In this document: in pieces, positions 7,723 through 16,045 of the stretch | Layout of the letters: each line of letters begins with the position of its first letter | Position numbering within the stretch: position 1 is the first letter of the stretch | Assembly (NCBI RefSeq): GCF_000316195.1 | Contig: NZ_JH994111.1 | Location: 380,571-444,570, forward strand | DNA length: 64,000 bases | Reading direction: 5' to 3' | Source: Brachyspira hampsonii 30446 | GTDB lineage: Bacteria; Spirochaetota; Brachyspiria; Brachyspirales; Brachyspiraceae | Position numbers and translations under genes: made by a program | The notes under the pieces: model-generated | What the model saw: only the letters and a program-made list of their open reading frames with translations | The model's database searches: none | What the model was told of the DNA's origin: nothing

Positions 7723-8439
7723 ATGAAAACTATATTTAAACTCACAATGAAAAAAGCTATAAGAGATCCTTTTCTTATATTTTGGTCTATATTTTTTCCT
7801 TTGGTGATAGTTATATCATTAGGACTTTTTTTAAAAATGGAAAGCTATACTGTGCATATACTTACTGCTATGAGCTGTGTGAGTGTTCTTGCTTATTCTT
7901 TTATGACTACTAGTTTTAATGTACTTAGTCAGAGAAGGAGAGGAGTTTATAATCTGCTTAAAGTAACGCCTCTTCCTTTATACAAATATATTATAAGTTT
8001 ATCTTGTGCTTGGGTAATAATATCTATTATAAGCTGTTTATTTGTATTTTTTGTATGTGCTTTATTTTTTAAATTAGAATTTTATTTTGCTTCTATACTT
8101 TTATTTTTGCCTGTAATTATATTGGCATCTTTGCTTTATATATTTATAAGCTTCTTTGTTTCTAGTATTGTAAAAAATAATGAGACAGCAAGCATATTAT
8201 ATAATATTATTTTAATGGCTTCTATGTTTTTAAGTGATGGGTATTATTCATTATATGATGCTCCTAATATAGTGCAAATTTTAAGCAAATTAAATATTTT
8301 TCAGTATTTTTTGAATGCTTTTAGAGGTGCTTTTTATTTTGATTTTCATGCTTATTTTATTGGTATAGCGGTACTTCTAGTATGTTTAATAATTGCTTTA
8401 ATTCTTGCAGTTAATACTTTTAGATATGCTGATAAATAA
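7723..8439 (+). CDS. sagH: ABC-2 type permease of the TOMM exporter (SagH/SagI-like)
   Basis: 238-residue membrane protein with six predicted helices and an N-terminus rich in basic residues, typical of ABC-2 permeases. Streptolysin S clusters carry two permeases, SagH and SagI; only one is present here, so a homodimeric channel is likely. The next gene is a regulator with a separate upstream region, so this appears to end the sagA-G-H unit. Confidence 0.8.
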   Translation: MKTIFKLTMKKAIRDPFLIFWSIFFPLVIVISLGLFLKMESYTVHILTAMSCVSVLAYSFMTTSFNVLSQRRRGVYNLLKVTPLPLYKYIISLSCAWVIISIISCLFVFFVCALFFKLEFYFASILLFLPVIILASLLYIFISFFVSSIVKNNETASILYNIILMASMFLSDGYYSLYDAPNIVQILSKLNIFQYFLNAFRGAFYFDFHAYFIGIAVLLVCLIIALILAVNTFRYADK

Positions 8440-8501
8440 TAAATTATTTTTTTAGCTATTGACAAAATTCTTTATTATCTTACCTTAAAAAATATATTAT
8501 A

Positions 8502-8521
8502 ATTAGTTTAGGATTAGTTTA
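8502..8521. promoter_or_regulatory. direct repeat and -10 element before padR
   Basis: ATTAGTTTA occurs twice (8502-8510 and 8513-8521) directly against the ATG of the PadR gene. It overlaps a TATAAT at 8498-8503, which would give a very short 5' leader. No good Shine-Dalgarno is visible. The arrangement suits an autoregulatory site, but binding is not demonstrable from sequence. Confidence 0.4.
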
Positions 8522-8851
8522 ATGTATATAGAAAGTGATATTATAAGAGGTCATATAGATGCTGTGGTTATGCATTTTTTGGAGTATAATGATTCTTATG
8601 GTTATGAGCTTTCTAAATTAATTACTGATAAAACTAATGGAGAATATGAGATTAATGGTCAGACTTTATACAGTGCTATAAGAAGGCTCGAAGGTAAGAA
8701 GTTAATAGAAAGTTATTGGGGCGATGAAAGTCATGGCGGAAGAAGAAAATATTATAAAATTACAGAAGAAGGTAAAAAGTTTTTGAAAGAAGAGAGAGAT
8801 ATATGGCTATTCACAAAGAAGATAATAGATAAACTTCTTGGTATTGAATAG
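8522..8851 (+). CDS. PadR-family transcriptional regulator
   Basis: 109-residue winged-helix protein: a [11 protein letters not shown] helix, the recognition region [22 protein letters not shown], the wing [13 protein letters not shown] and a short C-terminal helix. This is the compact PadR subtype. PadR proteins repress efflux and stress operons and release DNA on binding small ligands. It lies directly after the peptide exporter and directly before two HAAS-domain membrane proteins, an arrangement common for PadR genes, so it may control these genes, the exporter, or both. Confidence 0.88.
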   Translation: MYIESDIIRGHIDAVVMHFLEYNDSYGYELSKLITDKTNGEYEINGQTLYSAIRRLEGKKLIESYWGDESHGGRRKYYKITEEGKKFLKEERDIWLFTKKIIDKLLGIE

Positions 8852-8874
8852 ATTTTATATAAAAGAGAAACATT

Positions 8875-9525
8875 ATGATAGATGATTTTTGTAATGAACT
8901 GAAAAATAAATACCCTAATACTCAAAAAATTAGAGATCAGATTGAAGAGCTTAGAAATTATTTATATATGAAAAGTGAAGAATATATAAATGATTCTAAA
9001 GAGGAAGCTTTTAAAAAGGCTCTTAAATCTTTTGGGGATGTAGATTCACTTCTTGAAGAATTATCCAAGGATGCAAAAATTATTAATAAATACAGATTAT
9101 ATTTATTTGCCGGTATTATTGATATTTTTATTGCGGCTTTTTTAAGTTTATTATTATGCTTTATATCTTTGAAAAATAATAATATATCATTTTTTTCTTA
9201 TATAAATAATTCATTGATTGCTAGTATATTTTTTATTATTTCTGGAATAATTGCTATTTTTTTAACTACAGTTATACCATTTATTAATATGCGTAGTATA
9301 TATGAGGTAGTTGAATATACTTATAATGATTATAAAATCAATTTAAAATATTCTATAATCGGTTTTTTTATTATATCTTTAGCTGTATTTATATTCAATA
9401 TGTTCTTTAGTCCGCATCATATTTGGTTTGTATTTGTTATTATATATTTTTTATCTTGGCCTTTGACTGTATTTTTCTTTTATAAGTTTTTTAAAAATTC
9501 TGATAAAAATATTAATAGGAAATAG
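8875..9525 (+). CDS. HAAS-domain (DUF1700-like) membrane protein
   Basis: 216 residues. The N-terminal 70 form a charged helical domain with the pattern LKNKYPNTQKIRDQIEE and KALKSFGDVDSLLEELSKDAK, typical of the HAAS/DUF1700 domain often encoded next to PadR regulators. Four hydrophobic segments follow. No catalytic motif is visible. It is 23 bases after padR and 2 bases before a paralogue, so the three genes form one operon. Its role is unknown, possibly membrane signalling or anti-regulator function. Confidence 0.7.
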   Translation: MIDDFCNELKNKYPNTQKIRDQIEELRNYLYMKSEEYINDSKEEAFKKALKSFGDVDSLLEELSKDAKIINKYRLYLFAGIIDIFIAAFLSLLLCFISLKNNNISFFSYINNSLIASIFFIISGIIAIFLTTVIPFINMRSIYEVVEYTYNDYKINLKYSIIGFFIISLAVFIFNMFFSPHHIWFVFVIIYFLSWPLTVFFFYKFFKNSDKNINRK

Positions 9526-9527
9526 TA

Positions 9528-10184
9528 ATGAATATTAATGAGTTTTATAAAAATATTAAAAAGAAATATCCTAATACAAAAGAAGTTCTTGAGCAATTAG
9601 ATGAAATAAAAGATATGCTTAATTCTAAAGTTCAGAATTATGTAAAAAATGGAATGAAATATGAAGAGGCAAGCAGTAAAGCTATAGAGAGTCTAGGAAA
9701 TATTGATGAAGTTTTTGAAGATATAAGCAAAGATGCTAAAATTGTTTATAATGTTTATATAAAAATATTAACAGTTTTAATATCATCTTTTTCTGCTGCT
9801 TTTTTAGCTTTTATTTTGGGTTTGATTATAGAGAATTTAAGTATTTTTAATGAAACTACAAAAATCGGATATAAACTTACTATGCCTTATTTTTATTTGA
9901 TGTTATTTATTTATATAGTTGTTTATTCTCTTTGGAATTTCTCTGATAATATCAAACCTAAAATAAGAAAGTATAGTTATGATATTTATAAAATTAATTT
10001 AAAAAACTCTATTATTGCGGTTATAGTTTATTCGCTAATAATGCTTATTATAAATATTATTACTTATAAATATAATAATTATTTATGGTTTGTTTGGGCT
10101 TTTATGGGAATATTAAATTGGACTATTTCTATAATTGCTGATTATCATTTATTTAGGAGTAAAATATTTGAATATAAGAAATAA
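9528..10184 (+). CDS. HAAS-domain (DUF1700-like) membrane protein, paralogue
   Basis: 218 residues with the same plan as the gene upstream: an N-terminal helical domain (KKYPNTKEVLEQLDEIKD, then SKAIESLGNIDEVFEDISKDAK) followed by four membrane segments. The two arose by tandem duplication and have diverged most in the membrane part. Function is unknown. The gene ends the padR operon; a strong promoter follows at 10211. Confidence 0.7.
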   Translation: MNINEFYKNIKKKYPNTKEVLEQLDEIKDMLNSKVQNYVKNGMKYEEASSKAIESLGNIDEVFEDISKDAKIVYNVYIKILTVLISSFSAAFLAFILGLIIENLSIFNETTKIGYKLTMPYFYLMLFIYIVVYSLWNFSDNIKPKIRKYSYDIYKINLKNSIIAVIVYSLIMLIINIITYKYNNYLWFVWAFMGILNWTISIIADYHLFRSKIFEYKK

Positions 10185-10210
10185 TTCTTTAATATTTTAC
10201 ACAAAGTATA

Positions 10211-10238
10211 TTGACAGACATAATACTTATGCTATAAT
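10211..10238 (+). promoter_or_regulatory. sigma70 promoter of the envelope trafficking operon
   Basis: TTGACA at 10211-10216, a 16-base spacer, then a consensus TATAAT at 10233-10238. It lies 33 bases upstream of the TTG start at 10271. Confidence 0.8.
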
Positions 10239-10270
10239 AGTAATATAAGATAAATAATAGGTGCGGCGTT

Positions 10271-11275
10271 TTGAAAAGAATATTATTATTATTTTTTATA
10301 CTATCAAGTTTCCTCTTTGCTCAGAATGATTTTGTAAAATCTGGTTTTCATTATAGTTATAATTATTTTGGATTTCCATTTTCTGTTGATTTAGGATATG
10401 CGTATAAAAAGAATTCACATTTTGTATATGTACCTCGTATAGGAATAAGTTTTGATTACGGCTCTGAGTCATCATTTGGAATATTTGCTAATGTTGGAAT
10501 GGAGTATAGATACAGAAGATTTTTTATAGATTTAAATTACAAACAAGGAATAACACCTCCTTTTTCTACATTTAATTATAAAGATTTAGAATATTACGGA
10601 CAATTAAAATTAGGGTACTCTTTTGATAATGTAATGATTTATTATGGAATGAACATAGGAAAAATACTTTCTTCTGAGAGGGAGGTTTACAGATTAAGTT
10701 CTATTTTTAAGATTAATCAAAGTGTTGGTCTAAGTTCTACATTTGTTGATGACGGAGTTAATAAATTAAAATTCAATGCTGGAGTTGGGGCAAGCATTAT
10801 ACCTAATGAAAATCAGTATTCGTATAATGTTTCAGCTAGTATGCCTTATTCGTTCTTTCATTATTGGGGCGAGCTTGGAATTATGCCTTATATAGGATAC
10901 AGTGCTTATTTTGATAAAAGTGATAAAAAATATTCTATAGGGTTTAAATATTTATACTCTCTTATGATGATGCCTTTAAGTAATTTAGAAGCTCATCTTA
11001 AAAATATGGATTTTCTTACATTTGTTCATCTTGAATATAAATTTTTTATGAGATTTCTTCCTTCTGGTTTTAATGATATATACTTAGTTGCTTTTGGAAA
11101 TGTGGGATACGGAAAATATTTTGAAAGCAGTATTGATAAAGGAAATTTATTGTACGCAGTAGGCGGAGGAATAGGATATAACCTTTACGGGTCAACACCT
11201 TTGCAATTAACTTTTGGTATTGATAATAATAAAAGTTTGGTTATGAATTTGATAATAAGCACTATAGTGTTTTAA
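10271..11275 (+). CDS. predicted outer-membrane beta-barrel protein
   Basis: 334 residues starting with TTG, with AGGTG upstream. The first 18 residues are a signal peptide ending LFAQ. The mature part alternates polar and hydrophobic residues with many aromatic strand ends (for example YGQLKLGYSF) and finishes with a hydrophobic strand, the usual look of a transmembrane beta-barrel. I do not recognise a specific family. It opens an operon that also has a LolCDE-like ABC transporter and a second barrel at its end, suggesting an envelope transport role. Confidence 0.6.
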   Translation: MKRILLLFFILSSFLFAQNDFVKSGFHYSYNYFGFPFSVDLGYAYKKNSHFVYVPRIGISFDYGSESSFGIFANVGMEYRYRRFFIDLNYKQGITPPFSTFNYKDLEYYGQLKLGYSFDNVMIYYGMNIGKILSSEREVYRLSSIFKINQSVGLSSTFVDDGVNKLKFNAGVGASIIPNENQYSYNVSASMPYSFFHYWGELGIMPYIGYSAYFDKSDKKYSIGFKYLYSLMMMPLSNLEAHLKNMDFLTFVHLEYKFFMRFLPSGFNDIYLVAFGNVGYGKYFESSIDKGNLLYAVGGGIGYNLYGSTPLQLTFGIDNNKSLVMNLIISTIVF

Positions 11276-11295
11276 TGTTTTGGAGTTTATTATTT

Positions 11296-11646
11296 ATGGT
11301 AAATGTAAAAAATAGAATTATATATTCTTTTATATGCTTAATCTTTTATACAGCATTGAGTTTATCATTTTATTTAATACCTTTTAATTCAGAAGTATTA
11401 AGTTTAATTGCAATATTTTGTACTGCTATATTTAGCATATTTTTTATACTTCCTGCATTTTTATATTCTCCTATTTATTCAATAGTGATTGGTATTTTAT
11501 ATTATATATTTTTTAGATTGTTTGAAATTATAAGAATGTTTACTATTTTGGATTCTACTCCTGTAACTTTACTTTATATGAAGATAAAAGACAAAGCGTT
11601 TTTTGCTAATATGAATAATTTGAATAATGATGTTAACAATGAGTAG
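11296..11646 (+). CDS. small hypothetical membrane protein
   Basis: 116 residues with three to four hydrophobic helices and a polar Asn/Asp-rich tail. Start 11296 is preferred over 11275 because GGAG sits about ten bases upstream, whereas the earlier ATG overlaps the preceding stop and has no ribosome-binding site. No family recognised. It lies within the envelope operon and may be an inner-membrane accessory. Confidence 0.5.
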   Translation: MVNVKNRIIYSFICLIFYTALSLSFYLIPFNSEVLSLIAIFCTAIFSIFFILPAFLYSPIYSIVIGILYYIFFRLFEIIRMFTILDSTPVTLLYMKIKDKAFFANMNNLNNDVNNE

Positions 11647-11683
11647 TTTTTATTGTATCTTGTTTTTAAGGAGGATTTAAAAT

Positions 11684-12406
11684 ATGATAAAAAAAATTTT
11701 AACAGTTTTATTTTTATCTTTTGTTTTGACTATTTTAGCTTTTTCATATAGTAAGGATTTTAATGAACTTTATAATCTTTACTATATGATTAATACAAAT
11801 AAAGAAGGGGATTTAAATGCTATTATAGAAAAAATAAAAAATGGTAATTATGGAAAAATAGAAAAACAAACTTATGAGAATCTTATTTTACTTATGGATA
11901 TATATATGAATCCTAAAAGTAAAAGAGAGACTTATAAATTATTAAATGATAATATAAATAAGAATACTCCGTTACTTTCAGAAAAAGATGCTGATTATAT
12001 GTCTTCTGTTGCTGATGTGATGAGCGGTGCTATTAATTATTCTTCATTTAATGATGTTATAAAACTTTCAGCAAAAGCTGGGGAGATATATGATAATGCT
12101 TTAAAAGTAAATGCCAATCATTTTCCTTCGCTTTTGGGCAAAGCAATACTTACGTCATACAGTCCGGAGTTTGTAGGAGGCGGAATAGATAAAGCAATTC
12201 CAATATTTAAAAAGGCTGAAAGCAATGCCAAAGAGAAATGGGAAAAACATGTAGTTTATTTATGGACTTCTCAGGCTTATTTTAAAAATAAAGATAAAGC
12301 CAATTATGATAAGTACATAAAAATGGCAAAAGATATATTTCCAGAGGGGGCTTTTATAAAAAATGTTATTGATATGAATAATAAAGGAAAAGGAATGTTT
12401 AATTAA
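11684..12406 (+). CDS. exported helical-repeat (TPR-like) protein
   Basis: 240 residues with a signal peptide (about 20 residues) and a strong AAGGAGG ribosome-binding site. The mature part is all-helical with TPR-like periodicity, for example AKAGEIYDNALKVNANHFPS followed by LGKAILTSYSP. A paralogue lies at 29546 with the same GGG-containing turn and the same C-terminal pattern W-S-Q-x-Y-F-K. It is likely periplasmic and may be a scaffold or binding component. No lipobox is present. Exact function unknown. Confidence 0.6.
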   Translation: MIKKILTVLFLSFVLTILAFSYSKDFNELYNLYYMINTNKEGDLNAIIEKIKNGNYGKIEKQTYENLILLMDIYMNPKSKRETYKLLNDNINKNTPLLSEKDADYMSSVADVMSGAINYSSFNDVIKLSAKAGEIYDNALKVNANHFPSLLGKAILTSYSPEFVGGGIDKAIPIFKKAESNAKEKWEKHVVYLWTSQAYFKNKDKANYDKYIKMAKDIFPEGAFIKNVIDMNNKGKGMFN

Positions 12407-12505
12407 TATATAGTTGTATAGTTATATATAAGATTATTATAATAGATTATAAACTTAAAAATTGTTAGTATATATAAAATTGCTGTAATAAATAAGGATA
12501 TTAAA

Positions 12506-13282
12506 ATGTTTAGAGTGATTGTTTTGATTTTTATTAGTTCTTTCTTAGGATTATATGCTGAGGTTTCAAGAGAGGCTAATAATATATTAAAAGAAATAGA
12601 TAATAAAAATAATGAATATCATTCAGGTAAGAGACTTGTAAGAACGAGCGAGGCTAAAGATATTTTAAACAGAATAAAAAACAGTAATTTAAGCGAAGAA
12701 GAGAAAATGTATTTAAGTATAGAATGCTACACTCTATGGTCTAATGTATCTATAGCAAGCGGAACTTTTGAAGAGGATTATAAAATATTAGGGGATATAT
12801 ATAAAGATCTTAAAAAGGATAAAGTTTTTAAAAAAGGCTCTTCTGATATTTACGGAGCTTATGCCAATTTTGCTAACTCTTTTACTTCTCTTGCTTTTTT
12901 CAATAAAAAATATCCTTACAGCGTGATTGTTGATATGTATACTTATTCTCGTTTGGCTCTATTAAAGAACAAAAATAATATAAGAGCAAAGCAGGTTTAT
13001 GGAATGTGGCAGATAGCTACTTTGAGTTTTTATAATAATGCGGCATACTATTCTGTGATGACATCATTAAATGATACAAGCAGTTTACCAGATTATATGA
13101 TTTACAGAGCTTATATTTACAGATCTATGGCATATATGAAAGTAAATGAAACGTATAAGGCATTTGAAGAATTGGATAATGCTTTGAAAATGTATCCTAA
13201 GGGTTTTTACGGGTATTTATTAAAAAACTCTTATGATAAAGGTAATGACGGATTTTTAAGTGCGGAGGGTTCTGAGTTTTAA
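12506..13282 (+). CDS. exported helical protein of unknown function
   Basis: 258 residues with a signal peptide ending near GLYAE. The mature part is helical with a YRAYIYRSMAYMKVNETYKAF segment cut by turns that resembles one or two TPR units. It stops two bases before the LolD-like ATPase gene, so the two are almost certainly co-expressed. No enzymatic motif is visible; a periplasmic accessory of the transporter is the simplest guess. Confidence 0.5.
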   Translation: MFRVIVLIFISSFLGLYAEVSREANNILKEIDNKNNEYHSGKRLVRTSEAKDILNRIKNSNLSEEEKMYLSIECYTLWSNVSIASGTFEEDYKILGDIYKDLKKDKVFKKGSSDIYGAYANFANSFTSLAFFNKKYPYSVIVDMYTYSRLALLKNKNNIRAKQVYGMWQIATLSFYNNAAYYSVMTSLNDTSSLPDYMIYRAYIYRSMAYMKVNETYKAFEELDNALKMYPKGFYGYLLKNSYDKGNDGFLSAEGSEF

Positions 13283-13284
13283 TT

Positions 13285-13953
13285 ATGATAAAATGCGAAA
13301 ATATATCAAAAATATATAAAACTAAAGATTACAATATAGCTGCAAATAAAAATATTAGTTTGGAGATAAAAGACGGAGAAATTGTTTGGGTGGCTGGAGT
13401 TTCAGGTGCTGGTAAAAGTACGCTTCTTCACATACTCTCAAGTATAGATATTCCTACAGAGGGATCAGTTTATTGGAATGATAAAGAGGTTTCAAGATTG
13501 AGTGATAGAGAAAGAAGCAGTTTCAGACTTTTAAACATTGGGCTTATTTTACAGTCTCTTGAGCTATTAAAAACTCAGAGCGTATTTGATAATGTGGCAC
13601 TTCCTCTTAAATTTTTAAATGAAAGTTCTTCTAATATAAATAAAAAAGTTAATGAAATATTAGAAAACTTAAAAATAGATAATTTAAAAAAGAAAAAACC
13701 AGAACAGCTTTCAGGAGGACAGAAACAGAGAGTAGCCATAGCAAGGGCATTGGTAAGTGAAGCTCCTTATATATTCGGCGATGAGATAAGTGCTAATTTA
13801 GATACTGACACAAGCAAATTTATTTATGAATATATAAGAAACACTATAAAGAGAAGAAACGGCATAGGCTTTTTTATTTCGCATGATGAATTGATAGAGA
13901 ATTATGCTGATACAAAATATATTATGAGGGAGGGTATATTATTACTAAATTGA
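13285..13953 (+). CDS. LolD/MacB-type ABC transporter ATPase
   Basis: 222-residue ATPase of the lipoprotein-release/MacB class. Walker A is GVSGAGKST near residue 41, the signature [15 protein letters not shown] near 138, then Walker B IFGDEISANLD, where Asp-Glu are kept although the usual helix start is altered. It pairs with the FtsX-like permease 190 bases downstream. The gap between them contains a GC-rich inverted element, unusual within a tight operon. Confidence 0.8.
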   Translation: MIKCENISKIYKTKDYNIAANKNISLEIKDGEIVWVAGVSGAGKSTLLHILSSIDIPTEGSVYWNDKEVSRLSDRERSSFRLLNIGLILQSLELLKTQSVFDNVALPLKFLNESSSNINKKVNEILENLKIDNLKKKKPEQLSGGQKQRVAIARALVSEAPYIFGDEISANLDTDTSKFIYEYIRNTIKRRNGIGFFISHDELIENYADTKYIMREGILLLN

Positions 13954-13989
13954 TGTGTATATAAATTTTATATATAGGTAAAATATTAT

Positions 13990-14082
13990 GTTTTATTTTT
14001 TCAACTTTTTCCCGCCTTTGCTTGCCTACGGCACACAGAGTGGCGGACTTCGTCAAAGTTGTAAAAAGTGCAAGTATAAAAT
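13990..14082. repeat. GC-rich inverted element between ATPase and permease genes
   Basis: An island near 14010-14060, GC-rich against its surroundings, carries inverted arms CAACTTT and AAAGTTG and nested CCGCC/GGCGG. Words such as GCCTACGGCACACAGAG echo the cores of the MITEs elsewhere in the window, but the AGACTTGTTTC ends are absent. It can fold into one long hairpin and interrupts an otherwise compact operon. Confidence 0.55.
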
Positions 14083-14143
14083 TAGTAATCAAATAATCAA
14101 TTAAAAAACTTAAATTTGTTAATAAATATAACGGAATAGAAAA

Positions 14144-15361
14144 ATGAATATAATAAAATTAGCTTTTGATAATCTTTGGTATAATAAAACCAGAACAATT
14201 TTAAATATGATACTTATTATAGTGTCTTTTGTATCTCTTATGATGATAAGCGGATATAATAATTTTACTAAAGAAGGCATTATTACAAGTATAAATACAA
14301 GCGGAGGATCTATTGTAATAGCTGATAAGTCATATTGGGATAAAAAAAGCGAAAAAATTAATATGCTTAAAGATAGTGATTTTGAAATTATTTATAAAAA
14401 ACTTGAAACTATAAATGAAGTTAATGATTATCAGAAAAAACTAGATATAAGCGGACTTATAGGCAATGAAAGTAAAAGTAAATTCTTTTCAGGTTATGCT
14501 TATGAGAAGCCTTCAAAGATTATGTCATCAGTTTCTTTAAAATCCGGTACTCCTATATTTGATGATGATATTAATACTATGGTGCTTGGTAAAGATTTGG
14601 GAGAGTTTTTTAATCTCGATTATGATGAAGAGGCTTATTTAAATTTGATGACTGATTTCGGAGAGGGCATAAGTTTAGGTTCTTTAATGTCGGTTGGTTT
14701 GATATCATTAAATAATAGTGCTTCAGATGCTATTACTATTTACTGTCCTCTTAATGCTGTATATGGAGTATTTGGTCTTGAATACGGTGATGCTCATAAT
14801 TTACTCATATATTTGAAAGATTATAAAAAGGCAGAAGAAATAAAAAACAATCTTAACAAATATTTTAGTGAAAACAATTTAAATTATGAGGCTAAAGATT
14901 GGAAGTATTTGAATGCATTTTTACTTTCTGTTATTGATATGAATACTAATAATTATTTAATAGCTTTAGGAGTATTAAGCATATTAGTATTTGTTTCAGT
15001 CATGCAGATGCTTACTACAAATTTTTTGGAGCGTTTAAATGAGTTTGGTACTATGCGTGCATTAGGAATAAATATAAAAAATGTAACTTTGCTTTTATTT
15101 TTGGAAATTATAATAATGGCTGTATTAAGTTCAGTTATTTCAATAATTATTTCTTACAGTGCTTCCGGAATACTTAATGCTTCAAACTTTATAATGAAAT
15201 TTCCTGGGGCTACTGACGGTTATCCTTTAAGTTTATTACTAACATTCAAAGATACTGTTTTAATATTTGCATGGGTATTATCTGTATCAATTTTAGCGGG
15301 TATTTATCCGATAATAAAGGTTATAAAAATGCCTATAATAGAGGTTATAAAATATGTTTAG
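14144..15361 (+). CDS. FtsX/LolE-like ABC transporter permease
   Basis: 405 residues with the standard plan: one N-terminal membrane helix (after NLWYNKTRTILNM), a large periplasmic domain (about residues 45-265), then three C-terminal helices with the FtsX signature LERLNEFGTMRALGI. Such permeases extract lipoproteins or drive periplasmic partners rather than moving solutes through a channel. The LolA-like gene overlaps its end by 8 bases, supporting lipoprotein or lipid hand-off. Confidence 0.8.
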   Translation: MNIIKLAFDNLWYNKTRTILNMILIIVSFVSLMMISGYNNFTKEGIITSINTSGGSIVIADKSYWDKKSEKINMLKDSDFEIIYKKLETINEVNDYQKKLDISGLIGNESKSKFFSGYAYEKPSKIMSSVSLKSGTPIFDDDINTMVLGKDLGEFFNLDYDEEAYLNLMTDFGEGISLGSLMSVGLISLNNSASDAITIYCPLNAVYGVFGLEYGDAHNLLIYLKDYKKAEEIKNNLNKYFSENNLNYEAKDWKYLNAFLLSVIDMNTNNYLIALGVLSILVFVSVMQMLTTNFLERLNEFGTMRALGINIKNVTLLLFLEIIIMAVLSSVISIIISYSASGILNASNFIMKFPGATDGYPLSLLLTFKDTVLIFAWVLSVSILAGIYPIIKVIKMPIIEVIKYV

Positions 15362-16037
15362 AAAAATTGTGAAAGTTTTATTTATAATAAGTATTTTATC
15401 TTTTAATTTATACAGTCAGAATATATTTAATGATTTTGTTAATATTTATAATAGAGGTGGCAAAAGTTATAAGATGTCTGGAACTTTTACTGATATAAAA
15501 GACGGAAAAAAAACTATTAATAATTTTGATATGATAGTTGGAAAAGATTATAAACTAATGTATTTAAAAGATAATAAAACTTTATTTTTAGCTAATAATC
15601 AGGGATTTTTTGTTCAGGGAGAAAAGCAGGTTTCTCCTTTAAAAATTTCAGGGAGCTATGTTGTAACGGGTGCTGCCAATATGAATGATTTGATGTCTAT
15701 AAACTTTACTGATGATTATAAACTTGAAAGCATTGTAAGTGATAAAGAAGTGAATTTAGTAAAGAAAAATAGAAGTGTTCCTTATGCTAAGGCAATATTA
15801 AAAAAAACTTCTAATGGCTATAGCATAGAATTTTTTGACAATAGCGGTAAAGCATTAAAAAGAGGAATATATAAAATTAGTAATAATGCTTTTAATGATA
15901 TGGAGTTTTATAATTTGATTATTAATATTAATTTAAGCACAGTATGTCGTATAGAAACTACAGTGCCTTCAAATTATTCAAGTTCATATTTTAGAAGTGA
16001 AAACATGAAAATACTTTTTAATTTATTTAAAGATTAA
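15354..16037 (+). CDS. LolA-like outer-membrane lipoprotein carrier
   Basis: 227 residues: signal peptide (about 20 residues ending LYSQ) followed by the half-barrel pattern of the LolA/LolB superfamily (MSGTFTDIKDGKKTINNFDM, later GYSIEFFDNSGKALKRGIYK). Family members carry lipoproteins or lipids across the periplasm in a hydrophobic groove. Overlap with the permease and a 9-base gap to the second barrel gene make a dedicated ABC transporter, carrier and barrel relay plausible. Confidence 0.7.
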   Translation: MFRKIVKVLFIISILSFNLYSQNIFNDFVNIYNRGGKSYKMSGTFTDIKDGKKTINNFDMIVGKDYKLMYLKDNKTLFLANNQGFFVQGEKQVSPLKISGSYVVTGAANMNDLMSINFTDDYKLESIVSDKEVNLVKKNRSVPYAKAILKKTSNGYSIEFFDNSGKALKRGIYKISNNAFNDMEFYNLIININLSTVCRIETTVPSNYSSSYFRSENMKILFNLFKD

Positions 16038-16045
16038 TTAGAGAA

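Noticed and set aside
11684..12406. TatT-like TRAP-associated TPR lipoprotein
   Set aside because: No lipobox, no nearby TRAP genes, and the repeat pattern does not match TatT.
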